64,000 nt of DNA from Actinomyces trachealis (GCF_015711475.1 NZ_CP065027.1:1240001-1304000); one strand, 5' to 3'; counted from the first letter of the stretch, positions 12,001 to 19,949 are shown. Notes: generated from the sequence alone by a model not told the origin. Made by a program: numbers and translations.

Positions 12001-15000
12001 CGTGGCAGTCGCCAAGGCCAGTGCCACAGGCGGGAGCGGCGGAGGTGCCGTGGTGGACTCTGCCGCGCTAGATGCCTTTGCCGACGCCGTCACCGGTGAG
12101 AGCGGCGTTCTGGCTCACACTGCCCGCACCATGCTGGCCGCCCTGGGCCTGAGCGAGCCCGCCCACCTGGATGCGCAGGCCGGGGACGAGGCCGCCACCA
12201 CCCGGGCACTGCTCGCGGCGGTGGACGCCGAGCTGGGCAGCGGCTGGCTGGCCTCCGTGACCCCCGCCTTCGACCCGGAGCGGGCCGTGCTGATCGACGA
12301 CCGCTGGGCCAGCGCCCGGGAGGACCTGGCCCGATTGGGCAACGGTGAAACCAGCCTGGAGCAGGCCCGCGCCGAGCTAGACCCGGCCCGCTTCGTCGGC
12401 TTGGGCCAGGCGGTGGCTGACCAGGCCGCCTGGTGGGCGCAGCAACTGCGTGCCAGCCGCTTGTCTGACGCCACCGCCCGCGCCGAGCTGGCGCAGGCGA
12501 TCGGTCAGGCTGCCCGGCGGGAGCCTGCTGTCGGGGATCCCAGCACCCGCTGGGCGCAGGAAGTCGCCGTGGTCACCGGGGTGGCTCCGGGGTCTATCGC
12601 CGCTGCCGTCGTCGGTGAGCTGCTGGCTGGCGGGGCCACCGTCGTGGCTACCAGCTCCCGGCTGAGCCACGAGCGCCTGGCCTTCGCCACCAGCCTGTAC
12701 CGGCAGCACGCCAGCGCCGGGGCGTGTCTGTGGATCCTGCCCGCTAACCTGGCTTCCTACCGGGACGTGGACGCCTTGGCCGACTGGATCGGCCACGACC
12801 AGGTGGTCACTGCTGGAGGCGTCTCCACCCTGGTTAAGGAGGCCCTGGTACCCACGTTGCTGTTCCCCTTCGCCGCCCCGCGCGTCTCCGGCAGCCTGGC
12901 GGACGCCGGGCCCGCCGCCGAGTCCCAGACCCGTCTGCTGCTGTGGAGTGTGGAGCGCAGCATCGCCACCCTCAGTGCGATCGGCACTGACACGCACGTG
13001 GACCACCGCCTGCACGTGGTGCTGCCGGGCTCGCCCAACCGGGGCGTGTTCGGTGGGGATGGCGCCTACGGTGAGGTCAAGGCTGCTCTGGACGCCGTCG
13101 TGAACCGCTGGCACGCGGAGAAGACCTGGTCTCGGCGCGTCACCCTGGCCCACCCGCGTATCGGCTGGGTGCGGGGCACTGGCCTCATGGGCGGCAACGA
13201 CCCGCTGGTGGCGGCTGTGGAGGCCGCCGGGGTGCGCACTTGGTCCACCCAGGAGATCGCCAGTGAGCTGTTGGGGCTGTGCAGCCCGCAGGCCCGCGAG
13301 CAGGCGGCCCAGACCCCGTTGCTGGCGGACCTGACCGGGGGGCTGGGCGACGGCGTCGACCTGGTGTCCCTGCGGGAGGAAGCTCTGGCGGCTTCTGCGG
13401 ATGCTGCGGAGCGGCCTGAGCCGGTGCCCGCTATCAAGGCCCTGCCTACGCCTGTTGTGCCCACCCAGCCCACCGCCCCGGAGTGGGGTGAGGTGCGCGC
13501 CCGGCTGGAGGACATGGTGGTGGTGGTCTCCACTGGTGAGGTCTCCACCTGGGGTTCGGGCCGTACCCGCCGTGAGGCCGAGCTGGGGATGAACGGCGGC
13601 GAGACCGTCGCCCTGACCGCTGCCGGCACCCTGGAGCTGGCTTGGGCCATGGGTCTGCTCACTTGGCATGACAGCCCCCAGGCTGGCTGGTACGACACCG
13701 ACGGCGAGCTGGTGGAGGAGTCGGAGATCGCTGAGCGCTACGCGGATGAGGTTGCCGCCCGCTGCGGTATCCGCGAGTTCGTGGACGACGGCGTGATCGC
13801 CCCGGTCGCGGAGGAGGACGTGGCCGTTTACCTGGAACGGGACATCACCTTCACGGTGGCTGAGGAGGCCCTGGCCCGCTCCTTGGAGGAGGCCGACCCG
13901 GAGCACACGCGCGTGGCCCCCGAGGTGGTGGACGGCAGCCCTGCTGGGGAATGGCAGGTTACCCGCCTGGCTGGCTCCCTGGTGCGAGTCCCGCGGCGCG
14001 CCGCCCTGTCCCGGACCGTGGGTGGGCAGCTGCCGCAGGATTTCGACCCGGCCCGCTGGGGCATCCCCGCCTCCATGGTGGAGAGCATGGACAACTTGGC
14101 CGCCTGGAACCTGGTGACTGCGGTGGACGCCTTCCTGTCCGCCGGTTTCAGCCCGGCTGAGCTGCTGCGGGCGGTGCACCCCAGCGACGTGGCCTGTACG
14201 CAGGGCACGGGCTTCGGGGGCATGGAGTCCATGCGCAAGATGTTTGTGGGGCGCCTGCTCGGTGAGGAGCGGCCTAGCGACATCCTGCAGGAGGCGCTGC
14301 CCAACGTGGTGGCTGCCCACGTGATGCAGTCCTTTATCGGCGGCTACGGCGCCATGGTGCAACCGGTCTCGGCCTGTGCCACCGCCGCCGTATCCATCGA
14401 GGAGGGCTGGGACAAGATCGCGTTGGGCAAGGCCGACGTGGTCGTGGCCGGGGCTATTGACGACATCTCGATCGAGTCGGTGGTGGGCTTCGGCAACATG
14501 AACGCCACCGCGGAGGCGGCCGCCATGTACCGCCAGGGCATTTCCGCCCGCCACTTCTCCCGGGCCAACGACCGCCGTCGTGGGGGCTTTGTGGAGGCTG
14601 AGGGCGGCGGCACGGTGGTGCTGGCGCGGGCTACTGTGGCTGCGCAGCTGGGGCTGCCGGTGGCTGGTGTGCTGGGCTTCGTGTCCTCCTACGCCGACGG
14701 CGCGCACACCTCCATCCCGGCCCCTGGCCTGGGGGCCCTGGGGGCCGGGCGCGGGGGGCGCAACTCCCGCCTGGCCCGGGCTCTGGCTGACCTGGGGGTG
14801 GAGGTTGACGACGTCGCGGTGGTCTCCAAGCACGACACCTCCACCAAGGCCAACGACCCCAACGAGTCTGAGCTGCACACCCGCCTGGCGCGGGCGCTGG
14901 GGCGCACCGAGGGCAACCCACTGGTGGCGGTCTCCCAGAAGACCGTCACGGGGCACGCCAAGGGTGGTGCCGCCGTGTTCCAGGTGGCCGGGCTGACCGA

Positions 15001-15502
15001 GATCCTGGCCACCGGCGTGGTGCCGGGCAACGCCAGCTTGGATGTGGTGGACGCGCCCCTAGCTAAGGACGCCTTCTGGGTCTGGCCGCGCAGGCCGATA
15101 CGCCTGGCGGGCCGGGGCGGCGAGGGCGGCCGGGTGCCCGGGGCCGGGCCGGTGCGTGCGGGCCTGCTGACGAGTCTGGGCTTTGGGCACGTGTCGGGGC
15201 TGATCGCCCTGGTGCACCCGGGTGCTTTTGAGGCGGCGCTGCGCCAGGAGGGCGGTATGGAGGCGGTGCACCGTTGGCTGGAGAGCGCGAACGCCCGTCT
15301 GGCTGCCGGTACTCGCAGGCGCCGGGCCGCGATGATCGGCCGGGCGATGTTCTTCGAGCCGGTGCAGGCGCGCCGTCTGGGGGAGGCCGCGGAGGGCCGT
15401 GACCCGCACGAGGTGGAGGCCGCGATGCTGCTTGACCCGGCCGCCCGCCTGGGCGCCGACGGCGCCTACCACACCGGGGAGGCCACCGGTCAGGAGGGCT
15501 GA
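6020..15502 (+). CDS. fas: Type I fatty acid synthase (single-chain, bacterial FAS I)
   Basis: The 3160-residue protein carries nearly all fatty acid synthesis activities. Order seen: acetyltransferase (GHSQG, Ser135), flavin enoyl reductase (~400-800; VEDGHAGGHHSW near 555), hot-dog dehydratase (GDFNPIHTSY near 1255), malonyl/palmitoyl transferase (GHSLGEYTA, Ser1465), Ala/Pro linker (~1770-1815), ACP (GVSSRRNQ, phosphopantetheine Ser near 1856), ketoreductase (VVTGVAPGSIAA near 2186) and ketosynthase (SACATAA Cys2786; KHDTS and TGHAKGG His). There is no C-terminal phosphopantetheinyl transferase, as usual in bacteria; AcpS lies at 17640. ATG 6020 has GGAG 6 nt upstream; a GTG at 5948 overlapping accD is the alternative. 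Confidence 0.96.
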   Translation: MTTTSTPKTTAARITAGEPYVLAFGGQATPWRLTLHELATTDRTLAGVLRETDAAVAARLAPVATELLTITPRGLRLLDNTAEPVSPAPTGTLATDTADVSVPGILFAQHAVLITLKNLGINLAEHAPAATIGHSQGVLGVALLEALGEGDGDDTDDAVVQVQAIARLIGAAAARTTARVGLSTSGEATPMLSVRGVTRAVLDQVLTQVPAASRISIGVTNGRTAHILSGCPADLELVVPALEQAAAHSAQQRKDRRRGGAVLTPMTEYLATSAPFHTQLLNQAVTDVVTWAGRCGLDTALAQELARAVLIDPVDWPATVQAVMAAPSKPRLVLDLGPGTVLTRLTEAALAGTGAAVVPAGSSAALDNLLREGTAPAATVDRSRFAPRLTRLPDGRLTLDTAFTRLTGRSAVLLAGMTPTTVDPEIVAAAANAGYWAELAGGGQVTPAVLAHNLEGLQRLLEPGRTAAFNAMFMDRYLWNMHLGSQRLLSKARGSGAPVDGVVVSAGIPELDEAVALLKRLHAEGLPYVAFKPGTVDQIRQVLAISRAVPDSPVIMQVEDGHAGGHHSWEDLDTMLLATYDAVRRCENVVLVVGGGIGTPERAADYLTGRWALAYGTPVAPVDGVMVGTAAMTALEAKTNEDVKQLLVDTPGTDPHQDGGWVASGASVGGMTSGLSHLRADLYEIDNSSARASRLIQELAGDETSMAARRQEMIAALAKTAKPYFGDVEKMTYLAWATRYAELCVAPHPGRPAVEADWADEGWYDRFLDLLHRVEARLATADTGEIPTLFPDHAAVIDPDAALAALEQAYPRAAAVLVEPTDAAWFVDLCRKHPKPVPFVPVVDADILRWWGTDSLWQSQDPRYTADQVRIIPGPVSVAGITTVNEPVGQLLGRFEAAAVQALQAAGAPETPAVSRLGCQVAAGSRPVADAEELVRCAPHVLWNGHLTTNPAHVLDPGAYTVTHRPDVAPDAYDLDIHLDTHWDHTPGGEQIHAVRRLVVPLRLQRTSDGAVPLVDPGRVPQTMNKLLRTTAGVGAVSITGDLVSQLPEVVPAQPGARDARGQEASQPFGTVHARFTLASTLGADHAAVTADALPTSLSAAPLVPDALLGPCWPVVYAALGSVVEDGMPLIEGLLGAVHLDHTIDLHRSLAQLAQWAGPQAQVQVDGWVAALEESSAGRVVDVRLELKDAATGELVALMRERFAIRGRARGTTAPSAPELAGGTGRETAPAARRLLRRVRVSAPADMTAFARVTGDFNPIHTSYRAAKVAGMQAPLVHGMWLSATAQQVAASASDGRAGAHLTGWTYTMHGTVELLDEVEVSVERTGLVRGGGQVIEVTCRVDGQVVSRGTGVTESEPTAYLYPGQGIQAQGMGLDEMNASKAAREVWERADAHTRTELGFSVIALVRDNPTEMTARGVTYRHPEGLLNLTQFTQVALATVALATTARLAEAGALVEGAAFAGHSLGEYTALSAYGKVMPVETTLSIVFQRGSTMHTLVERDEHGASHYRMGALRPNQAGISAEQVEGYVAEVSQRTGEFLQIVNHNLAGVQYAVAGTVEGLEALAADARARAQTRGGKNPFMYVPGIDVPFHSEVLRPGVPEFRERLLSLVPQDLDYERLVGRYVPNLVARPFALSRDFAEAVLEVVPSEPVRELLSDWDSWANRPAELARVLLVELLAWQFASPVRWIETQEVLLRGPAEGGLGVTHVVEVGLAASPTLANLASRTLALPTHAGRHVVVHNARRDEARVLATDTDPAVEVLVEEAVAEAPAPSAAPEQEAPQEVVGSAPAAPAAPAAPAAQETPAVPAAASGPVEDIAYGATDALTFLLAHSARIRPEQIGATDTTESLTNGVSSRRNQLLMDLGTELQLASIDGAADADMTALAATVAKGAPSYKPFGPVLTEAVRTGLGRLLGPSGVRANRVAERVKGTWGLGEGWVSHVTAALVLGTREGASMRGEDLAALGSSAPATSAAAVDALIDAAVQATASARGVAVAKASATGGSGGGAVVDSAALDAFADAVTGESGVLAHTARTMLAALGLSEPAHLDAQAGDEAATTRALLAAVDAELGSGWLASVTPAFDPERAVLIDDRWASAREDLARLGNGETSLEQARAELDPARFVGLGQAVADQAAWWAQQLRASRLSDATARAELAQAIGQAARREPAVGDPSTRWAQEVAVVTGVAPGSIAAAVVGELLAGGATVVATSSRLSHERLAFATSLYRQHASAGACLWILPANLASYRDVDALADWIGHDQVVTAGGVSTLVKEALVPTLLFPFAAPRVSGSLADAGPAAESQTRLLLWSVERSIATLSAIGTDTHVDHRLHVVLPGSPNRGVFGGDGAYGEVKAALDAVVNRWHAEKTWSRRVTLAHPRIGWVRGTGLMGGNDPLVAAVEAAGVRTWSTQEIASELLGLCSPQAREQAAQTPLLADLTGGLGDGVDLVSLREEALAASADAAERPEPVPAIKALPTPVVPTQPTAPEWGEVRARLEDMVVVVSTGEVSTWGSGRTRREAELGMNGGETVALTAAGTLELAWAMGLLTWHDSPQAGWYDTDGELVEESEIAERYADEVAARCGIREFVDDGVIAPVAEEDVAVYLERDITFTVAEEALARSLEEADPEHTRVAPEVVDGSPAGEWQVTRLAGSLVRVPRRAALSRTVGGQLPQDFDPARWGIPASMVESMDNLAAWNLVTAVDAFLSAGFSPAELLRAVHPSDVACTQGTGFGGMESMRKMFVGRLLGEERPSDILQEALPNVVAAHVMQSFIGGYGAMVQPVSACATAAVSIEEGWDKIALGKADVVVAGAIDDISIESVVGFGNMNATAEAAAMYRQGISARHFSRANDRRRGGFVEAEGGGTVVLARATVAAQLGLPVAGVLGFVSSYADGAHTSIPAPGLGALGAGRGGRNSRLARALADLGVEVDDVAVVSKHDTSTKANDPNESELHTRLARALGRTEGNPLVAVSQKTVTGHAKGGAAVFQVAGLTEILATGVVPGNASLDVVDAPLAKDAFWVWPRRPIRLAGRGGEGGRVPGAGPVRAGLLTSLGFGHVSGLIALVHPGAFEAALRQEGGMEAVHRWLESANARLAAGTRRRRAAMIGRAMFFEPVQARRLGEAAEGRDPHEVEAAMLLDPAARLGADGAYHTGEATGQEG

Positions 15503-15533
15503 GCGGGTGCGACCCGGCCTGTGACGCCAGCGC

Positions 15534-15569
15534 CTGTGCGGCGGCTCCCCTGAGGGAGCCGCCGCACAG
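15534..15569 (+). terminator. 16-bp perfect hairpin after fas
   Basis: CTGTGCGGCGGCTCCC (15534-15549) pairs perfectly with 15554-15569 around a CTGA loop, 31 bp after the fas stop. There is no clear T-run, as is common for actinobacterial hairpin terminators. It separates the accBC-accD-fas operon from the toxin-antitoxin pair. Confidence 0.8.
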
Positions 15570-15649
15570 GGTACTGACCTGCCCTCCGCTCCCCGCGAGA
15601 CCGAGCGGCGTCCGGTGTAGGAGCACGTGGTGTGGCGCACCGCCAGCGT

Positions 15650-15668
15650 GTCATACTTTTGGTATGAC
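15650..15668 (+). promoter_or_regulatory. Inverted repeat over the antitoxin start, likely autoregulatory operator
   Basis: GTCATAC (15650-15656) and GTATGAC (15662-15668) are exact inverted repeats five bases apart and overlap the antitoxin ATG at 15664. CATACT 6 nt before the ATG could be a -10 box for a leaderless transcript. Ribbon-helix-helix antitoxins usually bind such sites to repress their own operon. Confidence 0.6.
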
Positions 15669-15885
15669 GATCACGACGATCAAGGTCGATTCCACCACTC
15701 GCGACAGGCTCCGCTCGTACGCAGCACGTCAGGGCTTGACGATGGATGCCGCCCTGCGGCAGATGACCGAGGTAGCCGAGCGCGAGCAGCGCCTCGCCCA
15801 GTTGCGCACGGAGATTGAGGCGAACCCGCCTGATGCGAGCTACGTCGTCGAGCTCAAGGACTGGGAGTCGGACGCGTGGACATGA
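15664..15885 (+). CDS. Ribbon-helix-helix antitoxin of a MazEF/PemIK-type module
   Basis: The 73-residue protein has an N-terminal DNA-binding segment (ITTIKVDSTTRDRLRSYAARQG) of the ribbon-helix-helix type, followed by a helix-rich, acidic tail ending DWESDAWT that would bind and neutralise the toxin. The next gene overlaps its 3' end and encodes a MazF/PemK-like toxin, which fixes the role. ATG at 15664 sits within an inverted repeat; no Shine-Dalgarno sequence is evident. Confidence 0.82.
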   Translation: MTITTIKVDSTTRDRLRSYAARQGLTMDAALRQMTEVAEREQRLAQLRTEIEANPPDASYVVELKDWESDAWT

Positions 15886-16217
15886 CGCCTCGTCCGATCA
15901 CCGGCGAGATATGGTGGGCGCAACCCGACTCCACCGTCGGCCGGGAGCAGTTCGGTCGCAGGCCCGTCCTCATCGTGTCGAACGAGCAGTACCACCAGGT
16001 TGTCACGACGCTCGTGATCACCGTGCCGTTGACAACGACGGACAGGGGCTGGTCGAACCACGTTCGCGTATGCCCGGAGGGTCTGGGGTGGGCGTCGTTC
16101 GCGATGACGGAGCAGGTGCGCACGATCTCTCGGCAGCGCCTCGTCGAGAGGATCGGCCGGGTCGACTCGCAGACCATGGCAGAGGTGAGGATGTGGATCA
16201 GCGACTGGATCCGCTGA
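15876..16217 (+). CDS. MazF/PemK-family endoribonuclease toxin
   Basis: The 113-residue protein has the PemK/MazF fold signatures GEIWWAQPD (usually GDVWWVDLDP), GRRPVLIVSNEQYH and the C-terminal MTEQVRTISRQRLVERIGRV. Members cleave mRNA at short motifs. GTG at 15876 has GGGAG 8 nt upstream; ATG at 15882, which overlaps the antitoxin stop as ATGA, is a close alternative. Translation is probably coupled to the antitoxin. The pair lies between fas and acpS, genes usually adjacent in related genomes, so it may be part of an insertion. Confidence 0.85.
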   Translation: MDMTPRPITGEIWWAQPDSTVGREQFGRRPVLIVSNEQYHQVVTTLVITVPLTTTDRGWSNHVRVCPEGLGWASFAMTEQVRTISRQRLVERIGRVDSQTMAEVRMWISDWIR

Positions 16218-16295
16218 GCGCCGACCGCAGGCGCCTGGCCTCGTCAACGTGCCGCCGCCGCGTGGAACCAGGACGAGCACGCTACTTGCGCTGGC

Positions 16296-16970
16296 TCATC
16301 GACGCCACCGACAATCGCCTCCGCCCCGGCCTGTGGCCGCCCGCCGAGAGGCAGCGGGCACTGAGCAGACGATGAGCTCCAGGCCGCGACGCAGTTCCTC
16401 CTCGATGACCTGCTGCTCAGCCTCGGGGGCGTTGAGGTGGTCGATCGTCAGCCCGTTGACGAGGGCGGTGACCAGGCGCGCCCCCGAGGCCGGTGAGATC
16501 CCTGCACGCAGGTGGCCGGTGTCCTGGGCGACGGTCAGGGCCGACTCGAGCCGGGAGCGGAAGTGCGCAAGGGCCTCCCAGTAGAGGTCGGCGAGCCAGG
16601 GACGGGTGGAGGCGGCCGCGCCGTAGGTCACCCAGAGCGCCGCGTCCTCACGGCGCACGCCCGTGGTGGGCAGGAGCTCGATAAGTGCGCGGTGAAGGGC
16701 CTGCAGGGGCGTGTCCGCCGACGGCAGGGACAGGACCCGCTCGTTCTGCCGCTGCATGGAGCGGATGAAAGCGTCGGTGAGAAGCGCCTGACGGGTCCGG
16801 GCGTGGTACTGGACCGTCCCGGGCGCCAGGTGGGACTGCGCGGCGACCGTGCGCACGCTCACACGATCGAAGCCGTCACGGGCGATGACGGTGATCGTCG
16901 CGTCCGCGATCGCGGCCCCGGTGGCCGAGAAGCTCCGGGTCAAGGGCGAGGCGGAGCCGGTCGTGGTCAT
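16296..16970 (-). CDS. TetR-family transcriptional regulator
   Basis: The 224-residue protein has an N-terminal helix-turn-helix (ITVIARDGFDRVSVRTVAAQSHLAPGTVQYHARTR, roughly residues 27-61) and a C-terminal ligand domain of TetR type. AGGAGGT precedes the ATG at 16970. It is divergent from the GAP-family gene at 17059, and a near-perfect 22-bp palindrome (17004-17025) lies between them, so it very likely represses itself and that neighbour. The ligand is unknown. The last ~15 residues (Arg/Gly-rich) look unlike the family and may be an extension. Confidence 0.88.
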   Translation of the reverse strand: MTTTGSASPLTRSFSATGAAIADATITVIARDGFDRVSVRTVAAQSHLAPGTVQYHARTRQALLTDAFIRSMQRQNERVLSLPSADTPLQALHRALIELLPTTGVRREDAALWVTYGAAASTRPWLADLYWEALAHFRSRLESALTVAQDTGHLRAGISPASGARLVTALVNGLTIDHLNAPEAEQQVIEEELRRGLELIVCSVPAASRRAATGRGGGDCRWRR

Positions 16971-17003
16971 GCGGACCTCCTGGGGTGGACGTCACCACCA
17001 TAG

Positions 17004-17025
17004 TCGTCGTACGATCGTATGACGA
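17004..17025. promoter_or_regulatory. 22-bp palindrome, probable TetR operator
   Basis: The sequence TCGTCGTACGA followed by TCGTATGACGA is palindromic except for one base pair. It lies 33 bp from both the tetR start (16970) and the GAP-family start (17059), the classic arrangement for a TetR repressor controlling a divergent target. Confidence 0.7.
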
Positions 17026-17058
17026 TGTGCTTGTGCCCGTTCCGACGAAAGGACCGTC

Positions 17059-17643
17059 GTGGGAGACCTTCTCGCCCTCGTCGGACTGGCGCTCCTGGAC
17101 TCCACGAGCCTGGGGACGCTGGTCATCCCTCTCGGCCTGGTCGTGCGACGCCGTCGTGTCGACCCCGGGCCCATGAGCGTCTAACTGCTCACCGTGTGCA
17201 CCGTCTACTGGGCGCTCGGCGTGGCGCTGCTGGCCGGGATCGACGTGCTCGCCGAGGTCGTCCTGCCGGTGACCCGCAGCGATGCCTTTCGCTGGGTGAG
17301 CCTGGTGCTGGGAGTCGGGCTGGCCCTGTTCGGGATCCTGGGGCCCGACCCGAAGAAGTCGAGCCCGTCCGATCCTCGACGCATCGAGCCTCGTCCCGCG
17401 CCACTCGGCCTCGGCGCGACCATCGCCCTGGGCCTAGGAGCCTCCCTCAGCGAGGCGGCCACGATGGTGCCGTACATTGCCGCAACCGGGATCATCGCCG
17501 GCATGGACATCGGATGGGGAGGCAGGCTCGTCGTCCTGGCGTGCTACTGCCTCGTCATGGTCGTCCCGGCATGCGCTCTCATCGGTGCCGCCGCGCTGCT
17601 CGGCGAGCGCCTCATCGGGCGGTGCGAGACACTGGGGTCATGA
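17059..17643 (+). pseudogene. GAP-family (Sap/SfLAP-like) membrane protein gene with in-frame stop
   Basis: GTG at 17059 (GAAAGGA 6 nt upstream) opens a frame whose product starts MGDLLALVGLALLDSTSLGT, the typical GAP-family N-terminus. A TAA at 17182-17184 (codon 42) interrupts it; the same frame then continues with LLTVCTVYWALGVALLAGID and four more hydrophobic segments to a TGA at 17641-17643. One base change (TAC to TAA) would explain it. The relatives are small six-helix membrane proteins linked to glycolipid export in mycobacteria. The frame ends in an ATGA overlap with acpS, so acpS may depend on translation through this gene. Confidence 0.8.
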
Positions 17644-18140
17644 GCGCCCCCCACCTGCCCGAGGTCCCCGCCGCCGACGGCGCCCGCGTCCTGGGCGTGG
17701 GCATGGACCTCGTGCACGTGCCGGGCCTGGCCCACCAGCTCACGATCCCCGGCACGGTGTTCGCGGAGCGGGCCTTCACCCCCCGCGAGCTGCGTGAGGC
17801 GGTGCGCCGCTCGGACGCCACCGGCTCCCTGCAGGCCGAACACCTGGCGGCCCGCTGGGCGGTCAAGGAGGCTTTCATCAAGGCCTGGTCGCAGGCTGTC
17901 AACCAGATGGCGGGCACCGCGGTGGCACCGCTGATCGCCCCAGAGTTGGTGGACTGGCAGCAGATCGAGGTGGTCAGTGACCGTTGGGGCCGCCCGGGCC
18001 TGCACCTCATTGGCCAAGTGGCGACGGCGGTGGCAGCCTCCCTGGGCCCTGAGGCCGCTGACGGCGCCCGCTGGCTGGTCTCCCTCACGCACGACGGCGG
18101 CTGGGCTGCCGCTATCGTGCTGGCACCCCACTGGGACTGA
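17640..18140 (+). CDS. acpS: Holo-ACP synthase (4'-phosphopantetheinyl transferase)
   Basis: The 166-residue enzyme transfers phosphopantetheine from CoA to the ACP serine of FAS I. Family motifs are GVGMDLVHVPG (Mg-binding Asp), FTPRELRE and LAARWAVKEAFIKAW (Glu/Lys of the active site). ATG at 17640 overlaps the stop of the preceding frame (ATGA). The ~20-residue N-terminal extension before GVGMD is longer than in E. coli AcpS but normal for FAS I-associated enzymes. It is separated from fas by the toxin-antitoxin and tetR/GAP genes. Confidence 0.93.
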   Translation: MSAPHLPEVPAADGARVLGVGMDLVHVPGLAHQLTIPGTVFAERAFTPRELREAVRRSDATGSLQAEHLAARWAVKEAFIKAWSQAVNQMAGTAVAPLIAPELVDWQQIEVVSDRWGRPGLHLIGQVATAVAASLGPEAADGARWLVSLTHDGGWAAAIVLAPHWD

Positions 18141-18279
18141 CCCTCCTAGCCTACAGGTTGCCCGACCACCTCAACCGCCCGCCCGCACGCTGGTGCGAGT
18201 CAGCGGGTGAAGCCTGCACGTAGTTGCAGCCGGGCCAGGTCCAGTCTCCACAGGCCTGTGACGCCCACCTCATCTCCGC

Positions 18280-18285
18280 TACCGT
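18280..18285 (+). promoter_or_regulatory. -10 box TACCGT of dhaK (leaderless)
   Basis: TACCGT lies exactly 6 nt before the dhaK ATG and no ribosome site is present, so transcription should begin at or next to the start codon. Confidence 0.55.
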
Positions 18286-18291
18286 TAGGGC

Positions 18292-19296
18292 ATGAAGAAG
18301 CTAATTAATGCCGTTGACGACGTAGTCACGGACTCGCTCAGAGGCATGGCCGTCGCCCACCCGGGCACCCTGAAAGTTGATGTGGAGCAGCACATCGTCT
18401 ACCGGGCCGTACCCAAGGAGCCGGGCAAGGTGGCCCTGGTCTCGGGGGGCGGCAGTGGGCATGAGCCCCTGCACGCAGGCTTCGTGGGCGCCGGGATGCT
18501 GGACGCCGCCTGTGCGGGCGAGGTCTTCACCTCCCCGGTGCCCGACCAGGTCGCGGCTGCCACCGCGGCCGTGGACCGGGGCGCGGGCGTGCTGCACATC
18601 GTCAAGAACTACACCGGTGACGTCATGAACTTTGAGATGGCAGCCGAGCTGGTGGCCGCCGAGACCGGCACGGAGGTCGCCACCGTCGTCACCGCCGACG
18701 ACGTCGCCGTGGAGGACTCCCTGTACACCGCCGGACGGCGCGGCGTGGGGGTGACGGTGCTGGTGGAGAAGATTGCTGGGGCCGCCGCCGAGGCGGGCCT
18801 GAGCCTGGCCCAGGTGGCGGAGGTCGCCCAGCGGGTGAGCAGCAACGGCCGCTCCATGGGCATGGCCCTGACCTCTTGCACCGTGCCCGCCAATGGCAAG
18901 CCCTCCTTTGACCTGCCGGGTGACGAGATGGAGATCGGCATCGGGATTCACGGTGAGCCGGGCCGCCACCGGGAGAAGCTCCAGCCTGCCCATGAGATCG
19001 CCAAGCGCCTGGTAGAGCCGGTCCTGGCCGAGCTACCCGCCGGGGACGGCCACGGCGTGATCGCCTTCCTCAACGGCATGGGCGGCAGCCCCCTGATCGA
19101 GCTGTACCTCATGTACGCGGAGGTCGCTAAGCTGCTGGAGGCGGCCGGGGTCAAGGTGGAGCGCTCCTTGGTGGGCAACTACATCACTAGCCTGGATATG
19201 GCTGGCTGCTCCCTGACCCTGCTGCGGGCGGATGAGCAGATCCTGCGCCTGTGGGACGCCCCGGTACATGCCCCGGCCCTGCGCTGGGGGGTGTGA
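18292..19296 (+). CDS. dhaK: Dihydroxyacetone kinase subunit DhaK
   Basis: The 334-residue protein binds dihydroxyacetone covalently through a His. Visible: [18 protein letters not shown] (substrate pocket), NYTGDVMNF and GIHGEPGR, whose His forms the hemiaminal. It works with DhaL and DhaM, which follow, to phosphorylate dihydroxyacetone with PEP-derived phosphate. The gene heads a three-gene operon (dhaK-dhaL-dhaM) with near-zero spacing. Confidence 0.95.
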   Translation: MKKLINAVDDVVTDSLRGMAVAHPGTLKVDVEQHIVYRAVPKEPGKVALVSGGGSGHEPLHAGFVGAGMLDAACAGEVFTSPVPDQVAAATAAVDRGAGVLHIVKNYTGDVMNFEMAAELVAAETGTEVATVVTADDVAVEDSLYTAGRRGVGVTVLVEKIAGAAAEAGLSLAQVAEVAQRVSSNGRSMGMALTSCTVPANGKPSFDLPGDEMEIGIGIHGEPGRHREKLQPAHEIAKRLVEPVLAELPAGDGHGVIAFLNGMGGSPLIELYLMYAEVAKLLEAAGVKVERSLVGNYITSLDMAGCSLTLLRADEQILRLWDAPVHAPALRWGV

Positions 19297-19298
19297 AC

Positions 19299-19949
19299 GT
19301 GGCGCTGGCACAGTTGGACGCCGCGGCGCTGCAGGCCTGGGTGCGGCGGGCGTCCGCGCTGATTACGGAGCACGCGGATGAACTGACCGCCCTGGACGCT
19401 GCTATCGGTGACGCCGACCACGGCGCCAATATGCGCCGGGGCTTGAACGCGGCGGTGGAGGCCCTGGACGGGGGCAGTTTCCATACGCCGGAGGCGGTGC
19501 TCAAACAGGTGGCCATGACCTTGATCTCCAAGGTGGGTGGGGCCTCCGGGCCGCTGTACGGCACCTTCTTCCTGCGCCTGGCCAGCAGCGTGAAGGGCCT
19601 AGAGCATCTGGATCTGTCCGCCTTGGCCCAGGGCGTGGAGTCCGGGGTCGGCGGCATCGTGCAGCGTGGCAAGGCCCAGGCGGGGGAGAAGACTATGCTG
19701 GACGCCTGGTACCCGGCCCTGGAGGCGTTGCGTGGCGGCACGGACCTGGATGCCGGGGTCCTGGCCGCCCAGGCGGCAGCCGAGGCCGGACGGGCCGCCA
19801 CCGAGCCGATGCTGGCCACCAAGGGGCGCGCCTCCTACCTAGGGGAGCGGTCCATCGGGCACGTGGACCCGGGGGCTGCCTCCACGGCCCTGATCGTGCG
19901 GGCCCTGGCGGAGGTCGTCACGGAGGTCGCGGCGAGTGATGCCGCATGA
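19299..19949 (+). CDS. dhaL: Dihydroxyacetone kinase subunit DhaL (ADP-binding)
   Basis: The 216-residue all-helical protein carries ADP as a cofactor that is re-phosphorylated by DhaM. The Mg/ADP site LDAAIGDADHGANMRRG matches the GDGDHG family motif, with Ala for Gly at one place, as in many DhaL. GVGGIVQRGKAQAGEKTMLDAWYPALEAL is also typical. GTG at 19299 has GGGGG about 7 nt upstream; GTG at 19293 overlapping the dhaK stop is possible. Confidence 0.94.
   Translation: MALAQLDAAALQAWVRRASALITEHADELTALDAAIGDADHGANMRRGLNAAVEALDGGSFHTPEAVLKQVAMTLISKVGGASGPLYGTFFLRLASSVKGLEHLDLSALAQGVESGVGGIVQRGKAQAGEKTMLDAWYPALEALRGGTDLDAGVLAAQAAAEAGRAATEPMLATKGRASYLGERSIGHVDPGAASTALIVRALAEVVTEVAASDAA

Noticed and set aside
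12377..14956. 859-codon open frame antisense to fas
   Set aside because: High-GC sequence leaves long open antisense frames; the product is His/Gly/Gln-rich with no motif and lies wholly inside the clearly coding FAS ketoreductase-ketosynthase region. The same holds for 7646-8998.
15664..17643. Prophage or integrative element between fas and acpS
   Set aside because: No integrase, attachment repeat or composition shift is seen; only small cargo-like genes are present.
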